The notes under the pieces are model-generated. The model had not been told where the DNA came from, did not search any database, and worked only from the letters and a program-made list of their open reading frames with translations. A program made the position numbers and the translations under genes. From Commensalibacter oyaizuii (lineage in GTDB: Bacteria > Pseudomonadota > Alphaproteobacteria > Acetobacterales > Acetobacteraceae), in assembly GCF_029953265.1 (NCBI RefSeq), contig NZ_JASBAO010000001.1:1812001-1876000 (forward strand): DNA of 64,000 nt, in the 5' to 3' direction. Positions 1-8,079 of this stretch are shown here, in pieces. Each line of letters begins with the position of its first letter. Position 1 is the first letter of the stretch.

Positions 1-264
1 TATCGTTTTGGTCCTTGTCGAGCAAACGTGAATTGGCGCTGGATTTTACCAGGCGCAGTGGTTGCTACGATTCTTTGGTTACTGTCAGCTTTTGGATTTT
101 CGTTTTATGTAGCACACTTAGCTAATTTTAGTAGTACCTATGGCCCTTTGGGCACAGTTGTTGCTGTGATGATGTGGTTCTTAGTTTCTTGTTATGTGGT
201 ATTGCTGGGTGCACAACTTAATTCAAAAATCGAAGAATATGTTATAAAAGAAGCCTCTGCTTAA
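1..264 (+). CDS. YihY/BrkB family inner-membrane protein, C-terminal fragment
   Basis: The reading frame is already open at base 1, so only the last 87 residues are present. They contain two hydrophobic segments and family features: an NWRWILPGA entry to a membrane helix, an FSFYVAHLANFSSTYGPLG stretch, then MMWFLVSCYVVLLGAQLN and a charged tail. This matches the C-terminal end of the YihY/virulence-factor-BrkB family of multi-pass inner-membrane proteins (formerly misnamed RNase BN), whose function is not settled. The start and the N-terminal helices lie outside the window. It converges on rlpA. Confidence 0.85.
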   Translation, partial: YRFGPCRANVNWRWILPGAVVATILWLLSAFGFSFYVAHLANFSSTYGPLGTVVAVMMWFLVSCYVVLLGAQLNSKIEEYVIKEASA

Positions 265-295
265 CGTAGTGCCATGATTATATAGACCAGAGGCT
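252..295. terminator. Inverted repeat between convergent genes
   Basis: AGCCTCTG (252-259) and CAGAGGCT (288-295) form a perfect 8-bp stem with a 28-base loop, overlapping the yihY stop and sitting 17 bases beyond the rlpA stop. No U-run follows on either strand, so it may act as a shared or Rho-assisted terminator. Confidence 0.4.
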
Positions 296-312
296 GCTCA
301 ATTTAGATCTTG

Positions 313-855
313 TTACTCTGGTGCTTCTGCAACTTCGATATTTTGGGTAATAGGCGTAATGGTAACATGAGCTGTACCTCTTCTGACCATTCCAATTTTT
401 GCAGCGGCTGCTTTGGATAAATCAATAATTCGATTCCCTGAATAAGGACCACGATCATTAATTGTTACTACGACAGCGTTTCCAGTATCTTCAGAACGTA
501 CTAACACCTTAGTGCCCATAGGCAAACTGGGATGAGCAGCTGTTAATTGGGTGCTATTGAAACGAGATCCTGATGCTGTTCTTAATCGATTGTGACGACC
601 ACCATACCAGCTAGCTGTTCCACTTTCGGATTGGCTGTTATCTGTATTATAAGCCTCATTTTGGGGGTTTTGATAAGCCTTATGACGGCGGATTCGATAA
701 GGGGTTGCCTTTTTTCTTGTGTGTTTAACAAGTTTCCGATGAGTTGTTTTTACTGAACTTCTATGTTCTGCAAATGCTTGATGGCTTTGTATTCCTTGTA
801 GACCTAAGCCTGTGATAAGGCAAATACCTAACAATTTAGTACAACGTCGTCGCAT
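313..855 (-). CDS. rlpA: RlpA-like septal ring lytic transglycosylase family protein
   Basis: The 180-residue protein has an N-terminal signal peptide (basic MRRRCTK, a hydrophobic stretch, likely cleavage after AFA near residue 29). A basic low-complexity linker (about 36-75) follows. A double-psi beta-barrel domain covers about 78-172 and shows GTASWYGG, the LTAAHPSLPMGTKV block and the NDRGPYSGNRIIDLS motif that defines RlpA/DPBB proteins. Such proteins act in the periplasm on peptidoglycan, cleaving strands that lack stem peptides. There is no clear lipobox, so despite the family name it may be soluble, and the SPOR domain of longer RlpA proteins is missing. Confidence 0.88.
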   Translation of the reverse strand: MRRRCTKLLGICLITGLGLQGIQSHQAFAEHRSSVKTTHRKLVKHTRKKATPYRIRRHKAYQNPQNEAYNTDNSQSESGTASWYGGRHNRLRTASGSRFNSTQLTAAHPSLPMGTKVLVRSEDTGNAVVVTINDRGPYSGNRIIDLSKAAAAKIGMVRRGTAHVTITPITQNIEVAEAPE

Positions 856-1221
856 GTATTTTAATCCTGTTCTTATTTCACCCTAGATTAGTAAGTGAAC
901 CTGAATAATATAGAATATTGCCACTATAAATGGCATGATAAAATCATAATTATATCATACTCTTATAAAAAAATGGCAAAAAAAAGAAAAAAATGTATTT
1001 ATGTCGTATTGAAATTTATATAAGCATACTATGTTTGAAAATCAATAAGCTGTAAATAAAACAACAATGCAAATGAAATTAAGACGATTCAGAAAATAAA
1101 TCTTTAGGGTATATTTGTAATGATCTTAGAAGTTGCCTATTAAATAAAGAAATTATATTTATTAGGATGAATAGTCTATATATAAAGAAAAGATATTTAT
1201 GTATTGAAGGCGTAACAGGTG
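856..1221. other. Intergenic region rlpA / aroQ
   Basis: This AT-rich divergent spacer presumably holds promoters for rlpA (leftward) and the aroQ-accBC operon (rightward). A short hairpin, TGCCA/TGGCA, lies near 917-933. A GAAGG ribosome-binding site lies at 1206-1210. I see no further gene: the open frame that crosses it on the minus strand runs antisense into aroQ and resembles nothing. Confidence 0.5.
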
Positions 1222-1674
1222 ATGGTATTACCGCTGGTATATGTTTTGAATGGGCCCAATTTGAATATGTTGGGGATGCGTCAGCCAGAAGTTTATGGCA
1301 GTGCAACCCTTGACGATGTGGAACAAATTTGCATTCAAAACGCAGAGCAGTTAGAAATAGCTATAGATTTTCGTCAGACTAATGATGAAGGTGAGCTGGT
1401 TTCATGGATACAGGAATGCAAAGGAAAGGCCAAGGGAATCATTATTAACGCTGGTGCCTACAGTCATACATCCATTGCAACACTGGATGCGTTGTTATCT
1501 GTGGATTTACCTGTTATAGAGGTTCATATTTCAAATATTTATCGTCGGGAATCATTTCGACATCATTCATATGTTTCGCAAGCAGCAACAGGTGTTATTT
1601 GTGGGCTAGGCTTACAAGGGTACGCGCTTGCGCTTGCTGCGATAGCAGATATTATTCTAGAAGAGGACAGTTAA
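1222..1674 (+). CDS. aroQ: Type II 3-dehydroquinate dehydratase
   Basis: It catalyses dehydration of 3-dehydroquinate to 3-dehydroshikimate in the shikimate pathway, in the cytoplasm. The 150-residue length is typical of the small dodecameric type II enzyme. Diagnostic blocks are VLNGPNLNMLGMRQPEVYG (flexible lid with the catalytic Arg/Tyr), IIINAGAYSHTSIA and VIEVHISNIYRRESFRHHS with the catalytic His. The GAAGG at 1206-1210 also permits a GTG start one codon earlier (1219). It is the first gene of an aroQ-accB-accC operon, and its TAA shares a base with the accB ATG (TAATG), implying coupled translation. Confidence 0.95.
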   Translation: MVLPLVYVLNGPNLNMLGMRQPEVYGSATLDDVEQICIQNAEQLEIAIDFRQTNDEGELVSWIQECKGKAKGIIINAGAYSHTSIATLDALLSVDLPVIEVHISNIYRRESFRHHSYVSQAATGVICGLGLQGYALALAAIADIILEEDS

Positions 1675-2117
1675 TGGGCAAAATGCTCGTCGATGCAGAA
1701 GTCATTCGTGCTTTAGCAGATATTTTAACCGAAACTGGGTTAAGTGAAATTGAAATTGCAGAAAAGGATCAGAGAATCCGCGTTGCCAGAAATCTTGGTG
1801 GTGGTGGCGTTGTTGCCCCCGTTGCAGCGCCTGTAGCCGTTGAAACCAGTTCACAGGTTGCGACACAAGATTTATCAAAAGACCCTGGTGCAGTACTAAG
1901 CCCAATGATTGGGGTTGCGTATTTAACACCTGAACCATCTGCACCTGCTTTTGTTACTGTTGGACAGCAAGTACAAGCAGGTCAGGTGTTGATGTTAATT
2001 GAAGCAATGAAAACGTTTAATCAAATTCGTGCCCCTAAGGCAGGGAAAGTAACGCGCATTCTTGTTTCTTCAGGTGATCCAGTAGAATACGGTGAAGTTC
2101 TGGCAGTAATAGAATAA
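1674..2117 (+). CDS. accB: Acetyl-CoA carboxylase biotin carboxyl carrier protein
   Basis: BCCP carries biotin between biotin carboxylase and carboxyltransferase in the first step of fatty acid synthesis. The 147-residue protein has a short N-terminal helical region, an Ala/Val/Pro-rich linker (about 44-66) and a C-terminal biotinyl domain (about 70-147). The biotinylation motif EAMKT places the modified lysine at residue 113. The start is ATG 1674, overlapping the aroQ stop; a longer in-frame extension into aroQ is not BCCP-like. accC follows after 4 bases. Confidence 0.96.
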   Translation: MGKMLVDAEVIRALADILTETGLSEIEIAEKDQRIRVARNLGGGGVVAPVAAPVAVETSSQVATQDLSKDPGAVLSPMIGVAYLTPEPSAPAFVTVGQQVQAGQVLMLIEAMKTFNQIRAPKAGKVTRILVSSGDPVEYGEVLAVIE

Positions 2118-2121
2118 AACA

Positions 2122-3471
2122 ATGTTTTCAAAAATCTTAATCGCCAATCGTGGTGAAATTGCTCTTCGTGTATTAAGGGCTTGTCGTGAGATGGGCATCA
2201 AGACAGTCGCTGTACATTCAACAGCGGATGCAGATGCTATGCATGTTTTGTTGGCCGATGAAAGTGTTTGTATTGGCCCTCCTGCTTTGGCAGAGAGTTA
2301 TTTAAACAAGGCAGCCATTATTTCCGCCGCAGTTGTCACAGGGGCAGAGGCTATTCACCCAGGGTACGGTTTTTTATCTGAAAACGCAGACTTTGCTGAA
2401 TTGGTTGAAGAACACGGTATTGTTTTTATAGGTCCAACACCTCAACATATTCGTATGATGGGGGATAAAATTCAGGCCAAAACAACAATGGAAAGATTTA
2501 ACGTTCCATTGGTTCCTGGTTCAGATGGGGAGTTAAAAGATATTAATTCTGCAAAAAAAGTTGCAGATGAGATCGGTTACCCCGTTTTAATTAAAGCTTC
2601 TGCTGGGGGGGGGGGTCGAGGGATGAAAGTCGCTCAAAGCCCTGAAGAGCTCGAAGAAGCATGGCAAGTTGCCAGAACAGAGGCCAAGATGGCTTTTGGT
2701 AATGATGCTGTGTATATGGAAAAATATCTTGATAAACCTCGACATATTGAAATCCAGATTATTGGCGATCAACATGGAAACGTGGTTTATTTAGGGGAAA
2801 GGGATTGCTCTTTACAAAGACGCCATCAAAAGGTGTTGGAAGAGGCCATGTCCCCAGCATTAACGGATGAACAACGCCAATTTATTGGGAATGTTTCTTC
2901 TAATGCAATGCGCGAGCTGGGATATCGTAATGCTGGTACGTTGGAATTCTTGTATCAAGATGGGCATTTTTGTTTTATTGAAATGAATACAAGGTTACAG
3001 GTTGAACATCCTGTTACAGAATTTATTTCAGGCGTGGATTTGGTTGCAGAACAAATTCGGGTAGCGGCTGGTGAACCTTTAAGTGTTCAACAGGCTGATA
3101 TTCATTTTAAGGGGCATGCAATCGAATGTCGTATCAATGCTGAGGATCCAGAAACTTTTGCCCCAAATCCAGGGAAAATCAGTGTATTCCATGCCCCTGG
3201 TGGTTTTGGTGTACGTTTAGATAGTGCTTTGTACGTTGGATATTCTATTCCACCATATTACGACAGTATGGTCGCAAAACTAATTGTACACGCTCCAGAT
3301 CGTCCATCTGCTATTGCAAGAATGCAAAGAGCTTTGGCGGAAATGGTTGTTTCTGGAATAAAAACCACTATCCCGTTACAACAAAAGATTTTGGCCGATG
3401 AACAGTTCCAAAAAGGGGATTACACAATCCATTGGTTGGAACATTTTATTGAAAAAAATAAGAAAGTATAA
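2122..3471 (+). CDS. accC: Acetyl-CoA carboxylase biotin carboxylase subunit
   Basis: It carboxylates the biotin on AccB using ATP and bicarbonate. At 449 residues it has normal family length. It shows the N-terminal [16 protein letters not shown] block, the ATP-grasp glycine-rich loop [13 protein letters not shown], the [16 protein letters not shown] metal/catalytic segment and the [12 protein letters not shown] block. The glycine-rich loop is encoded through an unbroken run of 11 G (2605-2615) in an otherwise AT-rich gene, which is odd (see findings). The last codons form the left arm of the terminator at 3456-3485. Confidence 0.97.
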   Translation: MFSKILIANRGEIALRVLRACREMGIKTVAVHSTADADAMHVLLADESVCIGPPALAESYLNKAAIISAAVVTGAEAIHPGYGFLSENADFAELVEEHGIVFIGPTPQHIRMMGDKIQAKTTMERFNVPLVPGSDGELKDINSAKKVADEIGYPVLIKASAGGGGRGMKVAQSPEELEEAWQVARTEAKMAFGNDAVYMEKYLDKPRHIEIQIIGDQHGNVVYLGERDCSLQRRHQKVLEEAMSPALTDEQRQFIGNVSSNAMRELGYRNAGTLEFLYQDGHFCFIEMNTRLQVEHPVTEFISGVDLVAEQIRVAAGEPLSVQQADIHFKGHAIECRINAEDPETFAPNPGKISVFHAPGGFGVRLDSALYVGYSIPPYYDSMVAKLIVHAPDRPSAIARMQRALAEMVVSGIKTTIPLQQKILADEQFQKGDYTIHWLEHFIEKNKKV

Positions 3472-3485
3472 TGACTTTCTTATTT
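3456..3485 (-). terminator. Rho-independent terminator of apt
   Basis: AAATAAGAAAGT (3456-3467) and ACTTTCTTATTT (3474-3485) form a perfect 12-bp stem with a 6-base loop. Read on the minus strand it is followed by a run of T, so it is a good terminator for apt. It overlaps the 3' end of accC and may end that transcript too. Confidence 0.75.
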
Positions 3486-3492
3486 ATGTTAC

Positions 3493-4044
3493 TTATTCGT
3501 AAGTAATAACAGAGTGTAAGGGGACGTCAATTTTTTCACGTCCCTTTAAACTTTTTAACTCAATAAGTGCCGCCGCACCCACAATTTCCGCACCAACTTT
3601 GCGCAAAAGGTTGATAGAAGCTTGTAACGTCCCCCCTGTTGCCAATAAATCGTCGATAATAACGACTTTTTGACCAGGCTTGACAGCATCCTCTTGGATA
3701 TGAATACAGTTTTGACCATATTCCAAATCGTAATTAATCGAAATTGTTTTTCCTGGTAATTTTCCAGGCTTGCGAATCATAATCATCCCACATCCCATTG
3801 CTGATGCCAGTGGGGATGCACTGACAAATCCGCGTGATTCAATACCCGCAATTAAATCAGGTTGCCATTTTGCGACACCATGTGCCATACGTGCAGTTGC
3901 AATTTGCCAAGCATCAGCATTTCTTAGCAATGTTGAAATATCGTAAAATAATATGCCAGGCTTTGGGTAATCAGGAATAGAGCGAATATACTGCTTAAGG
4001 TCAATTTCAGGTGGATTGAAATCAGAGTGCTGTGTTACATTCAT
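3493..4044 (-). CDS. apt: Adenine phosphoribosyltransferase
   Basis: It salvages adenine to AMP using PRPP. The 183-residue length is usual for Apt. It shows [21 protein letters not shown] near the N-terminus, AGIESRGF, and the PRPP-binding loop [13 protein letters not shown]. It stands alone, convergent with accC and downstream of a divergent spacer shared with no partner. The start ATG has only a weak upstream ribosome-binding site. Confidence 0.95.
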   Translation of the reverse strand: MNVTQHSDFNPPEIDLKQYIRSIPDYPKPGILFYDISTLLRNADAWQIATARMAHGVAKWQPDLIAGIESRGFVSASPLASAMGCGMIMIRKPGKLPGKTISINYDLEYGQNCIHIQEDAVKPGQKVVIIDDLLATGGTLQASINLLRKVGAEIVGAAALIELKSLKGREKIDVPLHSVITYE

Positions 4045-4138
4045 CGTTATGGGTCGTTCTTGTATTTATTAAAAATTATATAAAGAACCCTACATGTAAA
4101 AGGTTCATAGTAGTCTAGCAATAGATTTTTAAAGATTT

Positions 4139-4978
4139 CTAGTCTTGTTGTAAATTATTCCTATTTCTTTTTGCCCATATTTTTTTACCCTTTTTGCCTT
4201 TTCTTTCCATATATGGCATTAATAATTGAACCAATGCAGGTTTTAACATAACAAGCTTAATTTGGATTCCGGACCATTTTGGTAAATAATATTCCTGCTT
4301 TTTTTTACGTAATGCAGTGATAACCGTGCGACAAACTTCATCAGCTGATAACGGAGGTGTGCAGAAATTGAGATTGCTTCCTCCATTTTTGATTTCCTGA
4401 CGCAACATTTTTGTATCTATTGCCCCAGGGAAAATCGAAGAGACATAAATGCGTTTGGGACGCAGTTCCATTGATAATGCCAATGCAAAACCACGCAATC
4501 CGAACTTGCCAGCAGAATAAAGAGCACTTCCTTTTAATGGCAATAAACCCCCAAGCGAATTGATGAAAATAATAGAGCTATTTCTCTTTAACAGTGGTAA
4601 CAACTCTTTAGTAACAATAATGGCACCTGTTAAATTGGTTTGAATTTGCTTTTGAATCATATCATCACTTTGAAGATCCAAAGGGCCTGGATAAATATTG
4701 CCCGCGCAGTGAATTAATGCATCGATTTGACCAAAGCGTGATCGGATTTCTTGTAATAAATAATGGATTTCATTGGGTTGAGAAATATCACAAATACAAC
4801 TGGTAACGTTTTTTCCAAAATGAAGTGAAATTTGTTCCATCTGCATTAAGTTTCTAGCAACCATTACGACTTTGTAATGTTTTGCCAATAAATGTTTAAC
4901 CAGTTGTTTGCCTAAACCACCAGTAGCACCAGTAACGACAGCAACTTTTTTTGAACGGGTAAATATATTAAAACGCAT
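4139..4978 (-). CDS. SDR family NAD(P)-dependent oxidoreductase
   Basis: The 279-residue classical short-chain dehydrogenase has an N-terminal Rossmann motif VTGATGGLGK (about 15-24), DIS after the second strand, CAGN (the NAG motif), a catalytic Ser in the INSLGG region and YSAGK as the catalytic Tyr/Lys pair. The tail beyond about 235 is basic and lysine-rich (RKGKKGKKIW), suggesting membrane-surface contact as in DltE/YqjQ-type SDRs. The substrate cannot be told from the sequence. It is monocistronic. Confidence 0.85.
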   Translation of the reverse strand: MRFNIFTRSKKVAVVTGATGGLGKQLVKHLLAKHYKVVMVARNLMQMEQISLHFGKNVTSCICDISQPNEIHYLLQEIRSRFGQIDALIHCAGNIYPGPLDLQSDDMIQKQIQTNLTGAIIVTKELLPLLKRNSSIIFINSLGGLLPLKGSALYSAGKFGLRGFALALSMELRPKRIYVSSIFPGAIDTKMLRQEIKNGGSNLNFCTPPLSADEVCRTVITALRKKKQEYYLPKWSGIQIKLVMLKPALVQLLMPYMERKGKKGKKIWAKRNRNNLQQD

Positions 4979-5194
4979 TAGATAAATCTCAATTTAAGGA
5001 AAGAAGTATTTATTAAAATAATTTAAGCTTTTTTGGCAATAATATGCACTATAACATATTTTTGTTATAATAGTTAAACTGGATTTAAATAATATGTAAA
5101 TACGATACTTTTTTTACGGATAATATTTGTTATTATCGGGGCGAGTGGGTATATATTGTTAGCTTATTGAAATAATAATAAAAGGGGACCAGTA

Positions 5195-5920
5195 ATGCAA
5201 AAAATTGTTGTGCTAACTGGGGCTGGGGTCAGTAAAGAGTCTGGATTGGATACCTTTAGGGATGCTAATGGTATATGGGCAAAATATAGTATGGAAGAGG
5301 TCTGCACCCCAAGAGGTTTTCAGAGAAGTCCACAAAAGTTACATGATTTTTACAATAAATTACGTCAAGATTTACCGACAGTTAAACCAAACGCAGCACA
5401 TATAGCATTGGCAGATTGGGAGCGAGTGATAAAAGAACGTAATTTAGAGGTTGAGTTGCTGGTTGTGACTCAAAATATCGATGATTTGCACGAACGCGCA
5501 GGCAGCAAAAATCTCTATCATATGCACGGTGAGTTATACAAGTTATGGTGTACTGCATGCGATATGAAAATAACATGGAATCAAAATTGCTTTGTGGATA
5601 CGCCTTGCCCCCAGTGTGGTCAGGAAAACTTGAGACCTGACATTGTATGGTTTGGGGAAACACCTTATCATATGGATGCAATACAAAAAGCATTACTACA
5701 ATGTGACTTGTTTATTTCTATTGGAACATCAGGGGAGGTTTACCCCGCAGCAGGATTTGTTGAATTGGCTGCTTCTGCTAATGCAAAAACAATAGAGTTA
5801 AATTTAGAACCTTCAGCTGGAACCTCTCGTTTTAATGAAAGCCGTTTGGGTCCAGCAACACAACTAGTACCAGAATTTGTTAAATCGTGGTTACAGCAGT
5901 ATCAATCAAAGACAAGATAA
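5195..5920 (+). CDS. cobB: NAD-dependent protein deacylase of the sirtuin family
   Basis: Sir2-family enzymes remove acyl groups from protein lysines, consuming NAD. The 241-residue protein shows the NAD-binding GAGVSKESGLDTFRD motif, QNIDDLHERAGS, the catalytic HMHGE histidine, and two CxxC pairs (CTAC, CPQC) that bind structural zinc. The spacing GGGGACCAGTA before ATG 5195 is a clear ribosome-binding site. It is followed after 3 bases by a uracil-DNA glycosylase-like gene, probably in one operon. Confidence 0.94.
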   Translation: MQKIVVLTGAGVSKESGLDTFRDANGIWAKYSMEEVCTPRGFQRSPQKLHDFYNKLRQDLPTVKPNAAHIALADWERVIKERNLEVELLVVTQNIDDLHERAGSKNLYHMHGELYKLWCTACDMKITWNQNCFVDTPCPQCGQENLRPDIVWFGETPYHMDAIQKALLQCDLFISIGTSGEVYPAAGFVELAASANAKTIELNLEPSAGTSRFNESRLGPATQLVPEFVKSWLQQYQSKTR

Positions 5921-5923
5921 GGC

Positions 5924-6508
5924 GTGCCTATGCAGTGTTTGAATGATTTAGTAAAAGAAATTAAAGCTTGTCATATTTGTGAAGGTTTACCTCTAGGGCC
6001 TAAACCAATCTTGCAAGCAGGGTCTGCAAACGCTCGACTGTTAATTACAGGTCAAGCCCCAGGAACGTTGGCACATAACACGGGATTAACATTTAACGAC
6101 CCGTCAGGGGATCGTTTGCGTGATTGGTTACAAATTGATCGCGATGTTTTTTATAACGATCAGTTGATAGCCATTATTCCCATGGGGTTTTGTTATCCTG
6201 GTCGTTTGGAAAAGGGGGGTGACAAACCACCACGTAAAGAGTGTGCACCACAATGGCGGGATCGGCTGTTACAGGTTTTACCAAATATTCGATTAACACT
6301 ATTGGTTGGGTCTTATGCTCAAAATTATGTTTTAGGCAAGGGGCAAGTAACGCAGAGAGTAAAAAATTTTCAGCAATATTTGCCTAATTTTTTTCCGTTG
6401 CCACACCCTTCATGGCGCACTCTGGCTTGGGCTAAAAAAAATCCGTATTTCGAACAAGAAATATTAGGGGAATTGAGGGTATTGGTAAAACGCGTATTGA
6501 GATTATAG
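5924..6508 (+). CDS. Uracil-DNA glycosylase superfamily protein (COG1573-like)
   Basis: The 194-residue protein shows superfamily motif 1 as LLITGQAPG, followed by GLTFNDPSGDRLRDWL, and motif 2 as LPHPSWRT near the C-terminus. An N-terminal CHIC pair is present, but the full four-cysteine iron-sulfur set of family 4 enzymes is not evident, and the acidic residue usual after the first motif is absent. Catalytic specificity is therefore uncertain. The start is GTG 5924 or ATG 5930, immediately behind the sirtuin gene, pointing to co-transcription. Confidence 0.8.
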   Translation: MPMQCLNDLVKEIKACHICEGLPLGPKPILQAGSANARLLITGQAPGTLAHNTGLTFNDPSGDRLRDWLQIDRDVFYNDQLIAIIPMGFCYPGRLEKGGDKPPRKECAPQWRDRLLQVLPNIRLTLLVGSYAQNYVLGKGQVTQRVKNFQQYLPNFFPLPHPSWRTLAWAKKNPYFEQEILGELRVLVKRVLRL

Positions 6509-6658
6509 AATATGTATTAGATTATAAGTATCTAATTATTATCTTATTAATATAGATTATATTTCTAGTGCTTTACCACATCATATATAATAAATACTGC
6601 ATTACATCAAAATATCACAATACTTATGACGCGCACAAGGGCAGTAAATAAGAAATTC

Positions 6659-6686
6659 TTGTTGACTTATATGCCAGCCCTATTAT
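6659..6686 (+). promoter_or_regulatory. Candidate sigma-70 promoter of the thi operon
   Basis: TTGTTG (6659-6664) and TATTAT (6681-6686) are separated by 16 bases. Transcription would start about 6693, just before the riboswitch aptamer at about 6705. This was predicted by eye only. Confidence 0.4.
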
Positions 6687-6704
6687 CCTTAAACAATAAA
6701 TAAT

Positions 6705-6806
6705 GTCGGGGGAGTCTCAACCAAAGAGACTGAGAGGCTAGTAGAGAATATTCTCGGTTTAGCGACCCTTGGAACCTGACCCAGTTTACACTGGCGTAGG
6801 GAGACG
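6705..6806 (+). ncRNA. TPP riboswitch aptamer (THI element)
   Basis: The conserved THI-box blocks occur in order: a GGGGGAG 5' side, ACTGAGAGG (6729-6737), ACCCTTGGAACCTGA (6765-6779), a small CCAG..CTGG hairpin (6781-6794) and GCGTAGGGA (6794-6802). It binds thiamine pyrophosphate and lies upstream of thiO-thiS-thiG-thiE-thiF, so it should repress them when TPP is plentiful. A GACGG/CCGTC hairpin (6803-6815) overlaps the 3' side of the closing helix and may compete with it. Confidence 0.95.
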
Positions 6807-6863
6807 GGATCCGTCATCAGATAGATCTGTAAGGTCAGTGATATAGAAAACATTAGTGACCAA

Positions 6864-6907
6864 CCTCTCTTTACCGAAAATCTAAATGGGTCTTTGATTA
6901 TGAGAGG
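6864..6907 (+). promoter_or_regulatory. Putative Shine-Dalgarno switch in the thi leader
   Basis: CCTCTC at 6864-6869 is complementary to GAGAGG at 6902-6907, the ribosome-binding site of the leader ORF. It is equally complementary to GAGAGG at 6732-6737 inside the conserved TPP-binding part of the aptamer. Pairing with the aptamer copy when TPP is absent would free the ribosome-binding site; TPP binding would release CCTCTC to hide it. A near-perfect hairpin (6833-6861) precedes it. The complementarities are seen directly; the mechanism is inference. Confidence 0.5.
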
Positions 6908-6912
6908 GAAGA

Positions 6913-6954
6913 ATGAGTTACAATATAGTTAAAAAGTCAAAGATCAGATTATGA
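6913..6954 (+). CDS. Short leader ORF overlapping the thiO start
   Basis: The 13-codon frame encodes MSYNIVKKSKIRL. It starts at ATG 6913 behind a strong purine-rich ribosome-binding site (GAGAGGGAAG, 6902-6911) and ends at TGA 6952-6954, which overlaps the thiO ATG (6951) as ATGA. thiO itself has no good ribosome-binding site, so translation may be coupled through this ORF. Expression is not shown by sequence alone. Confidence 0.45.
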   Translation: MSYNIVKKSKIRL

Positions 6955-7877
6955 AGATTTGGTCAGTGATTGGCAGTGGTGTAACAGGGTTATGTATTGC
7001 CACAACATTATGTGAACACGGTGAGGCGGTAGAAGTCATCGAGTCATCAACAATTCCAACAGCTTCTATTTTTGCTGGGGGTATGTTAGCCCCTTTTTGT
7101 GAAGGGGAAAGCGCTCCACAGGCAGTCGTTGATCATGGGGTAATGGCTATTCAATGGTGGTCAGATCATGTTAGCAGTGTTAAAAAGACAGGCACATTGG
7201 TGGTGGCCCCCCCACGAGATGGAGCAGAGTTAAATCGCTTTGCAACAATGACCAGTGATTATGAATGGGTTGTGCCTGAACAGGTCGAACCTGATTTATC
7301 CAGTCGGTTTGCACGTGGTCTTTTGTTTCCGACTGAGGCCCATCTGGATCCTCGTTTGTCGTTGCAAGAGTTAAAGCAAAATTTAATTGAAAAAGGCGTC
7401 GTTTTTCACAAGAATTCTCCTTGTGGTAAAATTATTGACTGTCGTGGGATTCAGGCAGAAGATTGCTTATCTAACCTACGTGCAGTCAGGGGGGAGATGT
7501 TAATCTTCGAATCCCACGATATTACATTCTCGCGTTCAATTCGGTTATTGCATCCCCGTTTTCCTTGTTATTTGGTTCCACGCCACAATGGGCAATTTAT
7601 GCTGGGGGCAACAATGATCGAGAGCCACGATAACAGTCCAATCAGTGCACGTGCTTTGATGGAAATGTTAGGATCTGCTTATGCACTACATCCTGCATTT
7701 GCAGAGGCCAGAATTATTGAAACGGGAACAGGATTACGTCCTTCATTCCCTGATAACATGCCAGAGATTTTGTACCAAGAAGGGCGTTTTTTTGTGAATG
7801 GAATGTACCGTCATGGCTTTTTATTAGCACCGTTTATGGCACAACAATTGATGCAGAAACTTTCGCATGGAGGATAA
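6951..7877 (+). CDS. thiO: FAD-dependent glycine oxidase / amino acid oxidase ThiO
   Basis: It oxidises glycine to the imine used with ThiG for the thiazole ring of thiamine. The 308-residue protein has an N-terminal FAD Rossmann motif (VIGSGVTGLCIATTL, acidic E at the end of strand 2) and AGGMLAPFCE. Its C-terminal part has the HGFLLAP block that contacts flavin in DAO-family proteins. It is first in the thiOSGEF operon, behind the TPP riboswitch, and starts inside the leader ORF stop. The use of ThiO rather than ThiH fits an aerobic metabolism. Confidence 0.9.
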   Translation: MKIWSVIGSGVTGLCIATTLCEHGEAVEVIESSTIPTASIFAGGMLAPFCEGESAPQAVVDHGVMAIQWWSDHVSSVKKTGTLVVAPPRDGAELNRFATMTSDYEWVVPEQVEPDLSSRFARGLLFPTEAHLDPRLSLQELKQNLIEKGVVFHKNSPCGKIIDCRGIQAEDCLSNLRAVRGEMLIFESHDITFSRSIRLLHPRFPCYLVPRHNGQFMLGATMIESHDNSPISARALMEMLGSAYALHPAFAEARIIETGTGLRPSFPDNMPEILYQEGRFFVNGMYRHGFLLAPFMAQQLMQKLSHGG

Positions 7878-7879
7878 AG

Positions 7880-8077
7880 ATGAAGATTTATTTAAATGGT
7901 CAAGATATTGAAACACAGGCAGAAACATTAATGGTGCTATTTCAAGAACAAAAAATTGATAGTACAGCTATTGCAACCGCAGTAAACGGCGACTTTGTGC
8001 CTAGAACCGCTTATGAAACGACAAAATTAACGCAAGGGGCAAAGGTCGAAGTGCTTTCCCCGATGCAAGGGGGATAG
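7880..8077 (+). CDS. thiS: Sulfur carrier protein ThiS
   Basis: The 65-residue ubiquitin-like protein ([11 protein letters not shown] start) ends in the required Gly-Gly (SPMQGG), which is adenylated and thiocarboxylated to donate sulfur to the thiazole. It lies 2 bases after thiO and 2 before thiG, within the operon. Confidence 0.94.
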   Translation: MKIYLNGQDIETQAETLMVLFQEQKIDSTAIATAVNGDFVPRTAYETTKLTQGAKVEVLSPMQGG

Positions 8078-8079
8078 TA

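Noticed and set aside
1079-1306. 75-residue minus-strand reading frame overlapping the aroQ start
   Set aside because: It is antisense to a clear gene, has an atypical composition and no recognisable motif or ribosome-binding site.
7207-7213. Run of seven C in thiO, considered as a phase-variation tract
   Set aside because: Runs of this length occur several times in the window and the frame is intact; only the G11 in accC stands out.
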